Shown here: positions 28,277 through 36,034 of the stretch, piece after piece
Layout: the number at the start of each line of letters is the position of its first letter
Numbering within the stretch: position 1 is the stretch's first letter
NCBI GenBank assembly: GCA_963522175.1
Contig: CAUQXC010000003.1
Coordinates: 315,188-379,187, forward strand
Length of the DNA stretch: 64,000 nucleotides
Direction: 5' to 3'
Origin: CAKAHY01 sp963522175
GTDB taxonomy: Bacteria > Bacillota > Clostridia > Lachnospirales > Lachnospiraceae
The notes under the pieces: generated by a model
The model's input: only the letters and a program-made list of their open reading frames with translations
Databases searched by the model: none
Told to the model about the DNA's origin: nothing
Made by a program: the position numbers and the translations under genes

Positions 28277-29554
28277 TTATAGATTACTTAGCATTCCCTT
28301 TTTTTTCACTTCTGTAAGCCAGTCCGGAAATTCTTTCAAGAGTCTTGCATACAGCTCTTCATTGGATACCTCCTTAAAATCATCCAATGCGAAAAAGCCG
28401 GCATTGTCCACATATCTCCCCTTCATAGTATCCAGATTTTCCAGTATGCCGTAATTTTTTCCTCCTACACCCACAAACTGCCAAAAGATAGGCATTTTTG
28501 AAGCTTCCGTAATAATTCTTTTAATTTCGGTTTTATGGCTTACTCCGCCGTCCGTAATAAACAAAACATAGACAGGAAGCTTTGTATCCCTATAAGTATC
28601 CAATACCATTTGGAGCACGACGGGCTCATTGTTACATCCTCCAAGCTCATGCATCAGTTGCGTCCAGTTTTCAGGTACAGCCCCGGTATAGTTTTCCAAA
28701 TTTACACTTTCCATACGTCTTGCCGTATTGCCGTAATACCAAAAATCAAGCTCTCCGTCATCATCAAACTGCACTGCCAAAGGCAAAGTTTTATTAACAA
28801 TCTCCTGCACCGTACCGTTTTTAAAACGTGGCACCATTGAACCTGACATATCGAGCACCAATGCGACTCCGGCAACCAAAGTATCAAGCTTTCTCTTCTT
28901 TAACTCCACTTCCAAAGGCTTCGCCAAGCTTACAAGCTTCGGAGCTTTCTTAAGCTTCTTCTCGAGCGGTACTCCGGCTGAAGATGTTTTCTCAAAAGCA
29001 GGACTTATCGTCGCTTCAGGCGCTGAAGCCGAAACACTCTCTTCCTTAATTTCCTCTCCGCCGAAATGTGCCAAAAGAGCGGAAAGTCCCCCGTCAAAGC
29101 CTCCTGCCACACAACCTATGCGCCATATATCTTTTCTATAAATTTCTATGGCAATAATAGCCTTTTCCTTAGAAAAATCCTTTCCGGTCAGGCATAACTC
29201 CACTCCCTGAGCTCCCGGCTGATGCACCTGCGTAACAAAATTTTCCATTTCTCCCATTGTCTGAGTTCCGTCAATACTTACGGTAAATATCAATCGATTA
29301 ATATAAGCCGGAATGGCGGATAATTGTAATGTATAGCTTACTCCGTCCGGTATATCCCTGACCGAAATCTCTCCTTGCGGAGTTCTTTTTTGATTGTAAA
29401 AAACCATATACCTGTCATCGGAAAGCTTAGACTGTGCATCTACCCCGAAACAGCAAAAGTCATATACCGCATTGCCTCGAACTTTCATATCCACGATAAT
29501 ACCTTCATTCAAATTTACATAATTTTCCAGCTTATCCTTCCAACCTTTTATCAT
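28277..29554 (-). CDS. TerD-like domain fused to a von Willebrand factor A (TerF-type) domain
   Basis: A 425-residue cytosolic protein. Residues about 1-190 match the TerD/CABP fold (YDFCCFGVDAQ, VSIDGTQTMGEMENFVTQV, AIIAIEIYRKDIWRIGCVAGGFDGGL). A proline/alanine linker follows. The rest is a VWA domain with MIDAS motif DMSGSM and downstream ITDGG. TerD proteins bind calcium and belong to tellurite/stress-response complexes. The ATG at 29554 follows AAAGGAG; the longer frame lacks a site. It stands alone, without terA/B/C neighbours. Confidence 0.88.
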   Translation of the reverse strand: MIKGWKDKLENYVNLNEGIIVDMKVRGNAVYDFCCFGVDAQSKLSDDRYMVFYNQKRTPQGEISVRDIPDGVSYTLQLSAIPAYINRLIFTVSIDGTQTMGEMENFVTQVHQPGAQGVELCLTGKDFSKEKAIIAIEIYRKDIWRIGCVAGGFDGGLSALLAHFGGEEIKEESVSASAPEATISPAFEKTSSAGVPLEKKLKKAPKLVSLAKPLEVELKKRKLDTLVAGVALVLDMSGSMVPRFKNGTVQEIVNKTLPLAVQFDDDGELDFWYYGNTARRMESVNLENYTGAVPENWTQLMHELGGCNNEPVVLQMVLDTYRDTKLPVYVLFITDGGVSHKTEIKRIITEASKMPIFWQFVGVGGKNYGILENLDTMKGRYVDNAGFFALDDFKEVSNEELYARLLKEFPDWLTEVKKKGMLSNL

Positions 29555-29678
29555 AGCTTCTCCTTTCCTATACTCTGAAATTCCCCTTAAATTTTCATTC
29601 TTAATTATATCACAACAATTAAAACTCTTCCATTCTTGCTTTGTCAACTTACTTTTTTATACAAAAAGTAATATATAC

Positions 29679-29707
29679 TTGACATTTTATATTTTAAATA
29701 TTATACT
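29679..29707 (+). promoter_or_regulatory. Promoter of the membrane protein/XRE operon
   Basis: A perfect TTGACA (29679-29684), a 17-bp spacer and TATACT (29702-29707) lie 45 bp upstream of the ATG at 29753. Confidence 0.8.
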
Positions 29708-29752
29708 CTGAATGTAAAGTAAATACGACATTATGTCAAAAGGAGGAAGCTT

Positions 29753-30253
29753 ATGAACTATGGATTCGGTTTTATATTAGGTTTAGGAGTGATTCTGTTT
29801 CTTGTTTTTTTAATTAAAAAAACAGATTCCTCCAATGTTATGTATGATGAGATGCAAAAATCGGTACAGGGACAGGCCTATAAATATGCAACTATTATCG
29901 GCACCCTTGCCGGAATGATATCGGCGTTCTTGTCGGATTTTAGATGGTTCCCTATGGACGGCGGTTTTACAATGCTTACAGTCAGCTTGATAATGGTGCT
30001 TATCTACACAACTTACATGATTATAAAAGGTGCATTTTTCGGAATATCCGGAAAATGGAAGCTGTGGACCGCTATGGAATTTTTTGTCGGTATTACCAAC
30101 ACTGTCATAGGGGTACTTAATATTCTTAAAGACGGTCTGAGAAACGGAAAGCTTACAATGGCTAACACCAATCTTCTGATCGGAATAGTTTTCATAATTG
30201 TGGCAACCGCGGTTTTAATTAGAAAAGCATTGGAAAAAAAGGATGAGGTGTAA
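29753..30253 (+). CDS. Multi-pass membrane protein co-encoded with an XRE regulator
   Basis: A 166-residue protein with about five hydrophobic helices (near residues 5-22, 44-60, 72-95, 105-125, 140-158), no enzymatic motif and a lysine-rich C-terminus. AGGAGG lies 6 bases before the ATG. Its stop overlaps the next gene's start as TAATG. Such pairs of a small membrane protein and a short Cro/CI-type regulator are common in Firmicutes; the function is unknown. Confidence 0.75.
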   Translation: MNYGFGFILGLGVILFLVFLIKKTDSSNVMYDEMQKSVQGQAYKYATIIGTLAGMISAFLSDFRWFPMDGGFTMLTVSLIMVLIYTTYMIIKGAFFGISGKWKLWTAMEFFVGITNTVIGVLNILKDGLRNGKLTMANTNLLIGIVFIIVATAVLIRKALEKKDEV

Positions 30254-30450
30254 TGAAAAATCTTAATATGAAGTCAGCAAGAGCCGCCAAAGATCTTTCC
30301 CAGCAGCAGCTGGCGGATCTTGTATCCGTTTCAAGGCAAACAATCAACGCCATTGAAAAAGGGGAATATAATCCTACAATTAAGCTGTGCATAGCAATTT
30401 GCCGCACACTTGACAAAAGCCTTGATGAACTTTTTTGGCCGCCCGAATAA
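30253..30450 (+). CDS. Short XRE-family (Cro/CI) transcriptional regulator
   Basis: A 65-residue protein that is almost entirely a helix-turn-helix domain: DLSQQQLADLVSVSRQTINAIEKGEYNPT. It ends in LDELFWPPE, typical of the YozG/YvaO-like short regulators paired with membrane proteins. It is translationally coupled to the upstream gene and probably controls the promoter at 29679. Confidence 0.88.
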   Translation: MKNLNMKSARAAKDLSQQQLADLVSVSRQTINAIEKGEYNPTIKLCIAICRTLDKSLDELFWPPE

Positions 30451-30468
30451 AATTTATATTTAAACCCT

Positions 30469-30534
30469 AAGACCGGAAGGAAGCTTAGGCAAACATAGGA
30501 TATTTTTAAGTTTGCCTCGGCTTCTTCCGGTCTT
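30469..30534. repeat. Long imperfect stem-loop
   Basis: Arms of about 25 nt (30469-30494 and 30510-30534; AAGACCGGAAG and AGGCAAAC in the left arm with matching complements) enclose a 15-nt loop. It follows the XRE gene by 20 bp and may end its transcription, although no strong T-run follows. It could also be an attenuator or a small mobile hairpin. Confidence 0.55.
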
Positions 30535-30592
30535 TCCAAAGCAATGCCAACACGCTATATTAATTCAAAAGGAGGTATAATTTATAATAAAA

Positions 30593-30760
30593 ATGGGGCT
30601 CATTCGGCTTTTAAAGGGCTCGGGAAAATACATTCTGTATCAGGTTCTCCGGCAGTGGATATCTCTTGTTGCGCAAATAGTAATCGCCTTCAATATCACA
30701 AGTCTTCCTATTGCTCTCGCCGACCGTGTTTATGAAATGTCAAACGGAAGATTTTCATAA
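30593..30760 (+). pseudogene. Internally deleted ABC transporter (CydCD/MDR-type) remnant
   Basis: A 55-codon frame. The first 33 residues (MGLIRLLKGSGKYILYQVLR, then QWISLVAQIVIAF) look like the N-terminus and first helix of an ABC exporter with fused ATPase. The last 15 (ALADRVYEMSNGRFS) look like the far C-terminal end of the ATPase domain (the usual ADRIYVLENGR). The roughly 500 residues between are missing, as expected after a large in-frame deletion. An AGGAGG lies 18 bases upstream, longer than optimal. Confidence 0.6.
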
Positions 30761-30816
30761 TTTTCTTCTATATTATAACCTTTTGAAATTTATCAAATGT
30801 ATTTCATACATACACA

Positions 30817-30845
30817 AAGCTGACAGCCATGACGACTGTCAGCTT
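30817..30845. terminator. Terminator hairpin downstream of the wall-binding protein gene
   Basis: A perfect 10-bp inverted repeat (AAGCTGACAG / CTGTCAGCTT) with a 9-nt loop lies 40 bp past the stop of the minus-strand gene. A T-rich run (CTTTATTTATT) follows on the plus strand, so it may serve either side. Confidence 0.6.
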
Positions 30846-30884
30846 CTTTATTTATTGCAAATAATTTTCCTACACTCTAAAGTC

Positions 30885-32774
30885 CTATCTTATCCACTCT
30901 CCGGATTCGTTAACTCTGTAATTATCAGGTGTGTTTTCCAATGCATACATTGATCCCTGAGGTTTATCGGCTTTTCCTACGGTCTCAAGATAATACCATT
31001 TATCCTTTACCTGTATCCAACCTGTACTCATGGCTCCGCTTGCACTTAAATAGTACCATTTTCCGCCAGAGAGATGCCAACCTGTAACAATATAGCCTGC
31101 ATCATTGAATACGTACCATACATTATCTATCTTTTGCCATGATGCCTTAGGATATGAACCGTCGGCACTCTTGTACCACCAGCCTACGTTATCATTTATC
31201 CATGTGCCCGACTGTTTTTTAGGAGCTACAGCACCGCCGCCTCTAGCGCCACCGCCGCCACCGGAGCCGCCTCTAGCGCCACCGCCTGAGCCACTTGAAC
31301 CTGAGCCTCCACTGCCGGAGCCGCTGCCACCACTGCTGCCGCCTGAACCTGAGCCTCCACTGCCGGAGCCGCTTCCACCACTGCTGCCGCCTGAACCTGA
31401 GCCTCCACTGCCGGAGCCGCTTCCGCCATGACTTACATTATTACTGTAAAGCACTTTTACAATCTTAGCTGTAGACTCGGCATCTATTTTTGACTTATAG
31501 TAAAATAATCTATCAAACCCTTCCTTGGCTATAAATCCGGCACTCTCCTCACTGTCTCCGGCTATAACCGAAACTTCCGCAGGTACATTAAACTTCGCCT
31601 TACCTTCCGGCATATCTTCACAAATCAGTGCTCCTTTAGCCTTAGGTGCCCTTAGTATAAAGTATGAACCCGGATATGTATTTTCAAAGTTCATGTATAC
31701 TTCATCGGAATCGTATAAGTACACACTACCTTCCATATCCACTTTATACTTGTCCTTTATGGTAAATCTTCTGACATACATAGCTGAGTTTGTACCCTTT
31801 GCAGTAATACTCGTATTTCCCGAAATATTTAATCCGTAAGCTTCAAGTCCGATTAATTCAGCTTTATCACTGTCAAATCCTTCCCTAGGCTCTATATTGA
31901 TGGTAATGTCCGAGCTTGTAATATTACCATCTTCATATATGACAATAGGTGAGACTGCACGTCGATAATCGTCCTCAATAAGCTTAGCATTATACCCCAG
32001 ATTGAAATTAAATCTAAGATTGGACTTATTTATATTTTTAAAGCCGACAATTCCATCAGCCATACTTGTATAACCATGCATATTTATATTGATATTTACA
32101 CTATCTAAAATCTCTCCGCCGGTATTGGGAGATATTCCGGCTATGTACCCCAACTTATTTGTGGGGTTTTCCGCATCAATATTGAGACTCAAGCTACCTC
32201 CCCCATAACAGTTTACATGTTCCGCTCGGATTGCATATACATTTTCCAGCTTATCGGTATTGGTACTGCCCTCTACAACTTTGATATTTATAGTATTATC
32301 TCCCTTAAGTATAAGGTCTATCTCCTCTTTTGAGTCAATAAACATGTAATCCTCATTATAAACATCCGGTGTATCGACAGATATATTAAGATTATTCAAG
32401 ATAAGCTTAGCTTTCTCGCTACCGTTTGCAGGCTCATACTTTATGCTTCCGCTTCCATTCCTCAGTACATCATCCATATTGCCCGAGTCTATTTGCACTC
32501 CATCTACTCTGATGTCGTATGATGTAGCGTAAACATCTGCATTCCCTTTTTCGAATTCTGAAGCTTCCCCTTCAATCTTCACATTTGAAGATACTTCAGT
32601 GTAAAGCTTTTTTAACTTTGTTTCTCCGTCAAGAGCTTCCAAAGACTCCTTTACATCCTTTGAAAACGAAATTTCGGTTTGAATACTTTCATTTGCAAAA
32701 ACCGAATTAATATTCAACAAAGGTACACTTAAAAATGCTGCCAATACAAACGGTGCCGATTTATTTAGTTTCAT
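30885..32774 (-). CDS. Secreted protein with Gly-Ser repeat linker and C-terminal cell-wall-binding repeats
   Basis: A 629-residue exported protein. A signal peptide covers about residues 1-27 (VLAAFLSVPLLNINSVFA). A beta-helix-like region to about residue 440 is rich in DxxIxxxG-type repeats (LNNLNISVDTPDVYNED, SLSLNIDAENPTN), as in carbohydrate-dataset-type proteins of Lachnospiraceae. A long Gly/Ser/Arg linker follows, with a 16-residue tandem unit, and then four to five aromatic repeats (GWWYKSADG, DNVWYVFNDAGYIVTGW, GGKWYYLSASGAMSTGW), which bind wall polymers. GGGAGG precedes the ATG. Its C-terminus resembles that of the protein at 7949. Confidence 0.8.
   Translation of the reverse strand: MKLNKSAPFVLAAFLSVPLLNINSVFANESIQTEISFSKDVKESLEALDGETKLKKLYTEVSSNVKIEGEASEFEKGNADVYATSYDIRVDGVQIDSGNMDDVLRNGSGSIKYEPANGSEKAKLILNNLNISVDTPDVYNEDYMFIDSKEEIDLILKGDNTINIKVVEGSTNTDKLENVYAIRAEHVNCYGGGSLSLNIDAENPTNKLGYIAGISPNTGGEILDSVNININMHGYTSMADGIVGFKNINKSNLRFNFNLGYNAKLIEDDYRRAVSPIVIYEDGNITSSDITINIEPREGFDSDKAELIGLEAYGLNISGNTSITAKGTNSAMYVRRFTIKDKYKVDMEGSVYLYDSDEVYMNFENTYPGSYFILRAPKAKGALICEDMPEGKAKFNVPAEVSVIAGDSEESAGFIAKEGFDRLFYYKSKIDAESTAKIVKVLYSNNVSHGGSGSGSGGSGSGGSSGGSGSGSGGSGSGGSSGGSGSGSGGSGSSGSGGGARGGSGGGGGARGGGAVAPKKQSGTWINDNVGWWYKSADGSYPKASWQKIDNVWYVFNDAGYIVTGWHLSGGKWYYLSASGAMSTGWIQVKDKWYYLETVGKADKPQGSMYALENTPDNYRVNESGEWIR
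31294..31430 (-). repeat. 48-bp tandem repeat encoding the Gly-Ser linker (about 2.9 copies)
   Basis: Copies start at 31294, 31342 and 31390. They differ by one or two bases and encode GGSGSGSGGSGSGGSS. The unit is a multiple of three, so copy-number change would alter linker length without a frameshift. Confidence 0.85.
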
Positions 32775-32949
32775 AATTGCCTCCCTTATTAAACAGAAAT
32801 TTTCAAAATTAATTATCAGTGAATTATGTCTATTTATTACCGAATTTTATATTGGCACAATAATTCCCCTAACTTTATTTATAATTAGCATATTTTTAGC
32901 TAAAAGTAAAGTATCCGGCAAATACTTTTTTATAAAAATATAAGCCATA

Positions 32950-33517
32950 TATGAAAAAGAACTATCATCTATACAGGCTAACCCGGTGTCAGTTGATAAT
33001 GCTCACAGCCGTCGCCCCGGGTGTGCTTATTTTGGTGAATTGCAGCAAATGAACGCAACACCTTATGAGTGGCTACATGGGCAGGTATGGCATCTACATT
33101 TAGCTATTGATGATGCCTCCGGTATTGTCACAAGTGCTTGGTTTGACATTCAAGAGACGCTTAACGGTTACTGCCATGTATTTGAGCAGATACTTACTGA
33201 TTATGGTATACCTTATAAGTTTCTTACTGATAAATCCTAATGGAGTGCAGATTCATTATCGAAAAGAAACCAAAGTTATGCTTATCAATGCATTTGATAG
33301 GTCTATGTTTGCGTGTGTTAATAACAAATATATTTATGCACCGGAGGAGATACCGACTCATGAGCATAAATCTAAGGACTTAGATGCTGATTACAAACCA
33401 CCAAAACCAAAAAAGACTTACATTCCGGCTATGAATCACCCTTGGATGAGAAATGCATTTAATAAATTTGTACACTCACAGCCACACAGAATTAAAGAAG
33501 ATTTAGAAAGTGCATAA
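32950..33517 (+). pseudogene. Decayed IS1202/ISNCY-family transposase
   Basis: Two frames hold the parts of one integrase-like transposase. The first (to 33240) has YFGELQQMNATPYEWLHG, HLAIDDASG and a DIQETLNGY stretch, the rve-type catalytic region. The second (about 33235-33517) has APEEIPTHEHKSKD and the C-terminal MNHPWMRNAFNKF. The N-terminal helix-turn-helix part is missing, the second catalytic region is deleted, and a frameshift separates the pieces. I see no terminal repeats. Confidence 0.75.
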
Positions 33518-33588
33518 AAAAAGTCCCTTGTTTTGAGGCTTATAAATTGATTTTTCCGGAACATAATCATTTATGCTTGACAACATTT

Positions 33589-34266
33589 TTAGTGTGAAAA
33601 GCCTCGTTTTAAATAATCTGCATTAATCTCCTCCGCCCAAGTACCGCTTGACAAATACGCATCTATATCTTCGGCACAGCTTGCCGCCATAACCGAGCAG
33701 ACAGCTTCGGATACTCCCTTATATACCTTGGCAATACCTACTTCATCACTAACATAATTAATCGCTCTATCCCTTCTGATACCGAATCTTTGCGCCTCCG
33801 TATATGCATCTATATTTGCTCCTATAAATATGAATTCCCATGCATATTTTTCCTGTTGACGCTTAACCATTTTTTGTATTTTATCATATGTGTACTTTCT
33901 GCTGGCATTTTCCATTCCGTCCGTTGTTATTACAAAAACGGTCTTTTCGGGTCTGTATTCCTTTTTAGTACACTTATGTATATGTCCTATGTGACTGATA
34001 GCCCCTCCCAGCGCATCCAATAAGGCTGTACAACCTCTGACGTAATACTGTTTATCTGTCAAAGCTTCTACTTTGTCAACAGAAACTCTGTTATGAAGAA
34101 CCTCACACTCATCATCAAACAAAAGCGTTGATACCAATGCCTTTTCTCCGGTTTCTTTCTGTTTAGCCATCATAGAATTAAAACCGCCTATAGTATCCGC
34201 CTCAAGTCCTTCCATAGAACCGCTCCTATCCAAAATATATACTATTTCCGTTAAACCTTTACTCAT
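33589..34266 (-). CDS. VWA-domain protein
   Basis: A 225-residue cytosolic protein consisting of one von Willebrand A domain. The MIDAS motif is LDRSGSM near the N-terminus, with the metal-site threonine in RGCTALLDALGG and the aspartate in VFVITTDGMENAS. It resembles VWA proteins of tellurite/stress clusters and of toxin-associated loci. It is preceded by the terminator of the macro-domain gene, so it is probably transcribed separately. A relation to the TerD-VWA protein 4 kb away is possible but unproven. Confidence 0.85.
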   Translation of the reverse strand: MSKGLTEIVYILDRSGSMEGLEADTIGGFNSMMAKQKETGEKALVSTLLFDDECEVLHNRVSVDKVEALTDKQYYVRGCTALLDALGGAISHIGHIHKCTKKEYRPEKTVFVITTDGMENASRKYTYDKIQKMVKRQQEKYAWEFIFIGANIDAYTEAQRFGIRRDRAINYVSDEVGIAKVYKGVSEAVCSVMAASCAEDIDAYLSSGTWAEEINADYLKRGFSH

Positions 34267-34350
34267 GATTATTACCTCCGTTTCGCTTTGACGTCTCTTT
34301 TTGATAGAGCTTGTCTTTTATTGTAATGTAATCATAGCGCAAAGGCGACA

Positions 34351-34378
34351 AAAAAAGGTCAACCCGAGAGCGACCTTT
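34351..34378 (-). terminator. Terminator of the macro-domain gene
   Basis: On the minus strand AAAGGTC and GACCTTT form the stem around an 11-nt loop, followed by TTTTTG. The hairpin begins at the stop codon of the macro-HTH gene. Confidence 0.75.
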
Positions 34379-35300
34379 AATTCTGCACTCCCGACAAAGG
34401 GTCAAGCCCGTAATCAAACAGTACAATATCTATTTTTAAGACATTATAATCCTGACGTCGAATAAAATATTCGACAATAATGTCTGTCTGTGATATGGGT
34501 GATAAAGCATACCCGGCAATACGCAGGAAATCTATCGTTTCGTCAATATTAAGCCTAAGCCCTATAGACAATGCAAGCATCTTTTCTTTTGACGGCTTCA
34601 CCTGTCCTTTTAAGAGCTTTGAAAAATATTGTTTTGATATATTAGCTGCAGCATATACCTGTGAGTTCTTAAGTCCTTTTTTATTTATCAGTTTTTGTAA
34701 GTGCTTTTCAAATGAATCCGTATAAATACTTTTAAGTGCACTGTCCAAGGATTCGTTGCACTTAACTTCAATATCCGCAACAGCACAGGCATATACCGCT
34801 TTCTCCGGTTCCTTTAAAATCTCAAACATATGCCGCTCATTTATATAAGCTGACATATCACAGGCAAACTCATCGGATATTTTATCCGTCTCATATTCCG
34901 GTACTATGAGACTAATCTGCATTTCATGTTCTTCCAAAAAAGCTGTAAATGAATCTAAGGCTATTTGAATATATGATTTTTTCGAAAGACCGTACTCACC
35001 TCGTGTAAGTAAGGGAAATGCAATAGATTTGCAACGTTTTTTTACAGCAATGTCAAGAGCTTTGTCGTAAGAATTTCTTAATATAGCTTCTTCATCTTTA
35101 GAAATCTCCGTACACCGGGCTTTATCTACATAAATTACATACTTTGAATTCATATGAAGGGATGGTACAATTTGAGCCACTGCCGAAGAAGGTTTTTGCA
35201 GCTTGTCCGGTTTATCCCGCTCTCCGGACTTACTTGACATGTTTACAAGAGCATCCGCCTTGATTTTCGCAATATCGTCTCTTATTATTCTAAAAGGCAA
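34377..35300 (-). CDS. Macro domain - helix-turn-helix fusion protein
   Basis: A 307-residue protein. Residues 1-150 look like a divergent macro (ADP-ribose-binding) domain: IRDDIAKIKADALVN at the start, SIAFPLLTRGEYGLSKK later. The usual NAAN...GGGGV segment reads NMSSKSGERDKPDKL, so the glycine-rich ADP-ribose loop is absent. Residues about 195-265 form an XRE-like HTH (LINKKGLKNSQVYAAANISK, KLLKGQVKPSKEKML). The start is TTG, with GAGGAGGTG upstream. It lies 31 bp after the Nudix gene, so the two are probably co-transcribed. Confidence 0.75.
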   Translation of the reverse strand: MPFRIIRDDIAKIKADALVNMSSKSGERDKPDKLQKPSSAVAQIVPSLHMNSKYVIYVDKARCTEISKDEEAILRNSYDKALDIAVKKRCKSIAFPLLTRGEYGLSKKSYIQIALDSFTAFLEEHEMQISLIVPEYETDKISDEFACDMSAYINERHMFEILKEPEKAVYACAVADIEVKCNESLDSALKSIYTDSFEKHLQKLINKKGLKNSQVYAAANISKQYFSKLLKGQVKPSKEKMLALSIGLRLNIDETIDFLRIAGYALSPISQTDIIVEYFIRRQDYNVLKIDIVLFDYGLDPLSGVQN

Positions 35301-35314
35301 ATTTACACCTCCTC

Positions 35315-35360
35315 ATCATGCTTTTGTATTATCATGCTTTTTTATTATCATACTTTTGTG
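35315..35360. repeat. 16-bp tandem repeat at the Nudix/macro junction
   Basis: The unit ATCATGCTTTTGTATT begins at 35315, 35331 and, partly, 35347 (one or two mismatches). It covers the last codons of the Nudix gene and the space up to the ribosome site of the macro-HTH gene. The unit is not a multiple of three, so copy changes alter the Nudix C-terminus. Confidence 0.7.
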
Positions 35361-36009
35361 CCAGCAACCATGCCGTAATATGAATCGCCTGTTGAAACTT
35401 ACCCTTTCTTATCAAATCTTCAATCTTCTCCGGCGATAATGTAATCACCTCTACGAACTCCGTCTCGTCCAGATCCTGTCCGGATACTTTTCTGCAATTT
35501 TTTGCCATATATAAATATCCGTAATTATCGGAAATCGTCGCATCGGACGGCACTGTAAGCAGGTGCTCCCATTCGTCGGATTCGTACCCCGTCTCCTCTA
35601 AAAGCTCGCGTTTTGCCGCCAAAAGAGCAATTTCGCCGGAAATACCGCCGTTTTTATCTTTGTTGTTTTCATTATTTTTCTTGTTTTCGTTGCCTTCGTC
35701 ATCGCCATTATCATCTTTGACATCTCTTCCATCTATTCCGCCCGCCGGAAACTCCGTCGTAACTTCCTTAATACCTTGGCGGAACTGACGAACACAAATA
35801 TAATTGCCGTCACAGTCCGATGCCACAACCACGGCATAATCTCTGCGAGTGTAGCTGTAGTAAGGTTCAAATATACTTCCGTCCGGAAAACGGTATGCAG
35901 ATTTCCTGAAATCAATCCATTTATCCTGTATCAAATGTTCGCAGGAAACTTCCTCCCACGAAAGAAGGGGCTTTTTTTGCGAAGTGCTAAGTTTTTTATT
36001 ATTTGTCAT
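35332..36009 (-). CDS. Nudix hydrolase (ADP-ribose pyrophosphatase-like) with inserted low-complexity loop
   Basis: A 225-residue cytosolic protein. The ADP-ribose-pyrophosphatase-like N-terminus (YRFPDGSIFEPYYSYTRRDYAV) is followed by TEFPAGGID. Normally the Nudix helix follows within a few residues, but here residues about 92-124 are an asparagine/aspartate/lysine-rich insert (KKNNENNKDKN). The Nudix helix then continues as GEIALLAAKRELLEETGYE. The ATG at 36009 follows GGAGACC. ADP-ribose sugar nucleotides are the likely substrate. It is followed closely by the macro-domain gene. Confidence 0.85.
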   Translation of the reverse strand: MTNNKKLSTSQKKPLLSWEEVSCEHLIQDKWIDFRKSAYRFPDGSIFEPYYSYTRRDYAVVVASDCDGNYICVRQFRQGIKEVTTEFPAGGIDGRDVKDDNGDDEGNENKKNNENNKDKNGGISGEIALLAAKRELLEETGYESDEWEHLLTVPSDATISDNYGYLYMAKNCRKVSGQDLDETEFVEVITLSPEKIEDLIRKGKFQQAIHITAWLLAQKYDNKKA

Positions 36010-36034
36010 ATTAGGTCTCCTATGGGGGAATTTG

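Noticed and set aside
30544..30735. 63-codon frame overlapping the ABC remnant
   Set aside because: Its product has no plausible fold; another frame of the same DNA gives clear ABC-transporter ends.
31294..31430. Repeats considered as a CRISPR array
   Set aside because: Units are contiguous 48-bp tandem copies with no variable spacers, and they encode protein.
31105..31431. Proline/glutamate-rich plus-strand frame over the Gly-Ser linker
   Set aside because: It is the antisense image of the 48-bp repeats, which keep several frames open.
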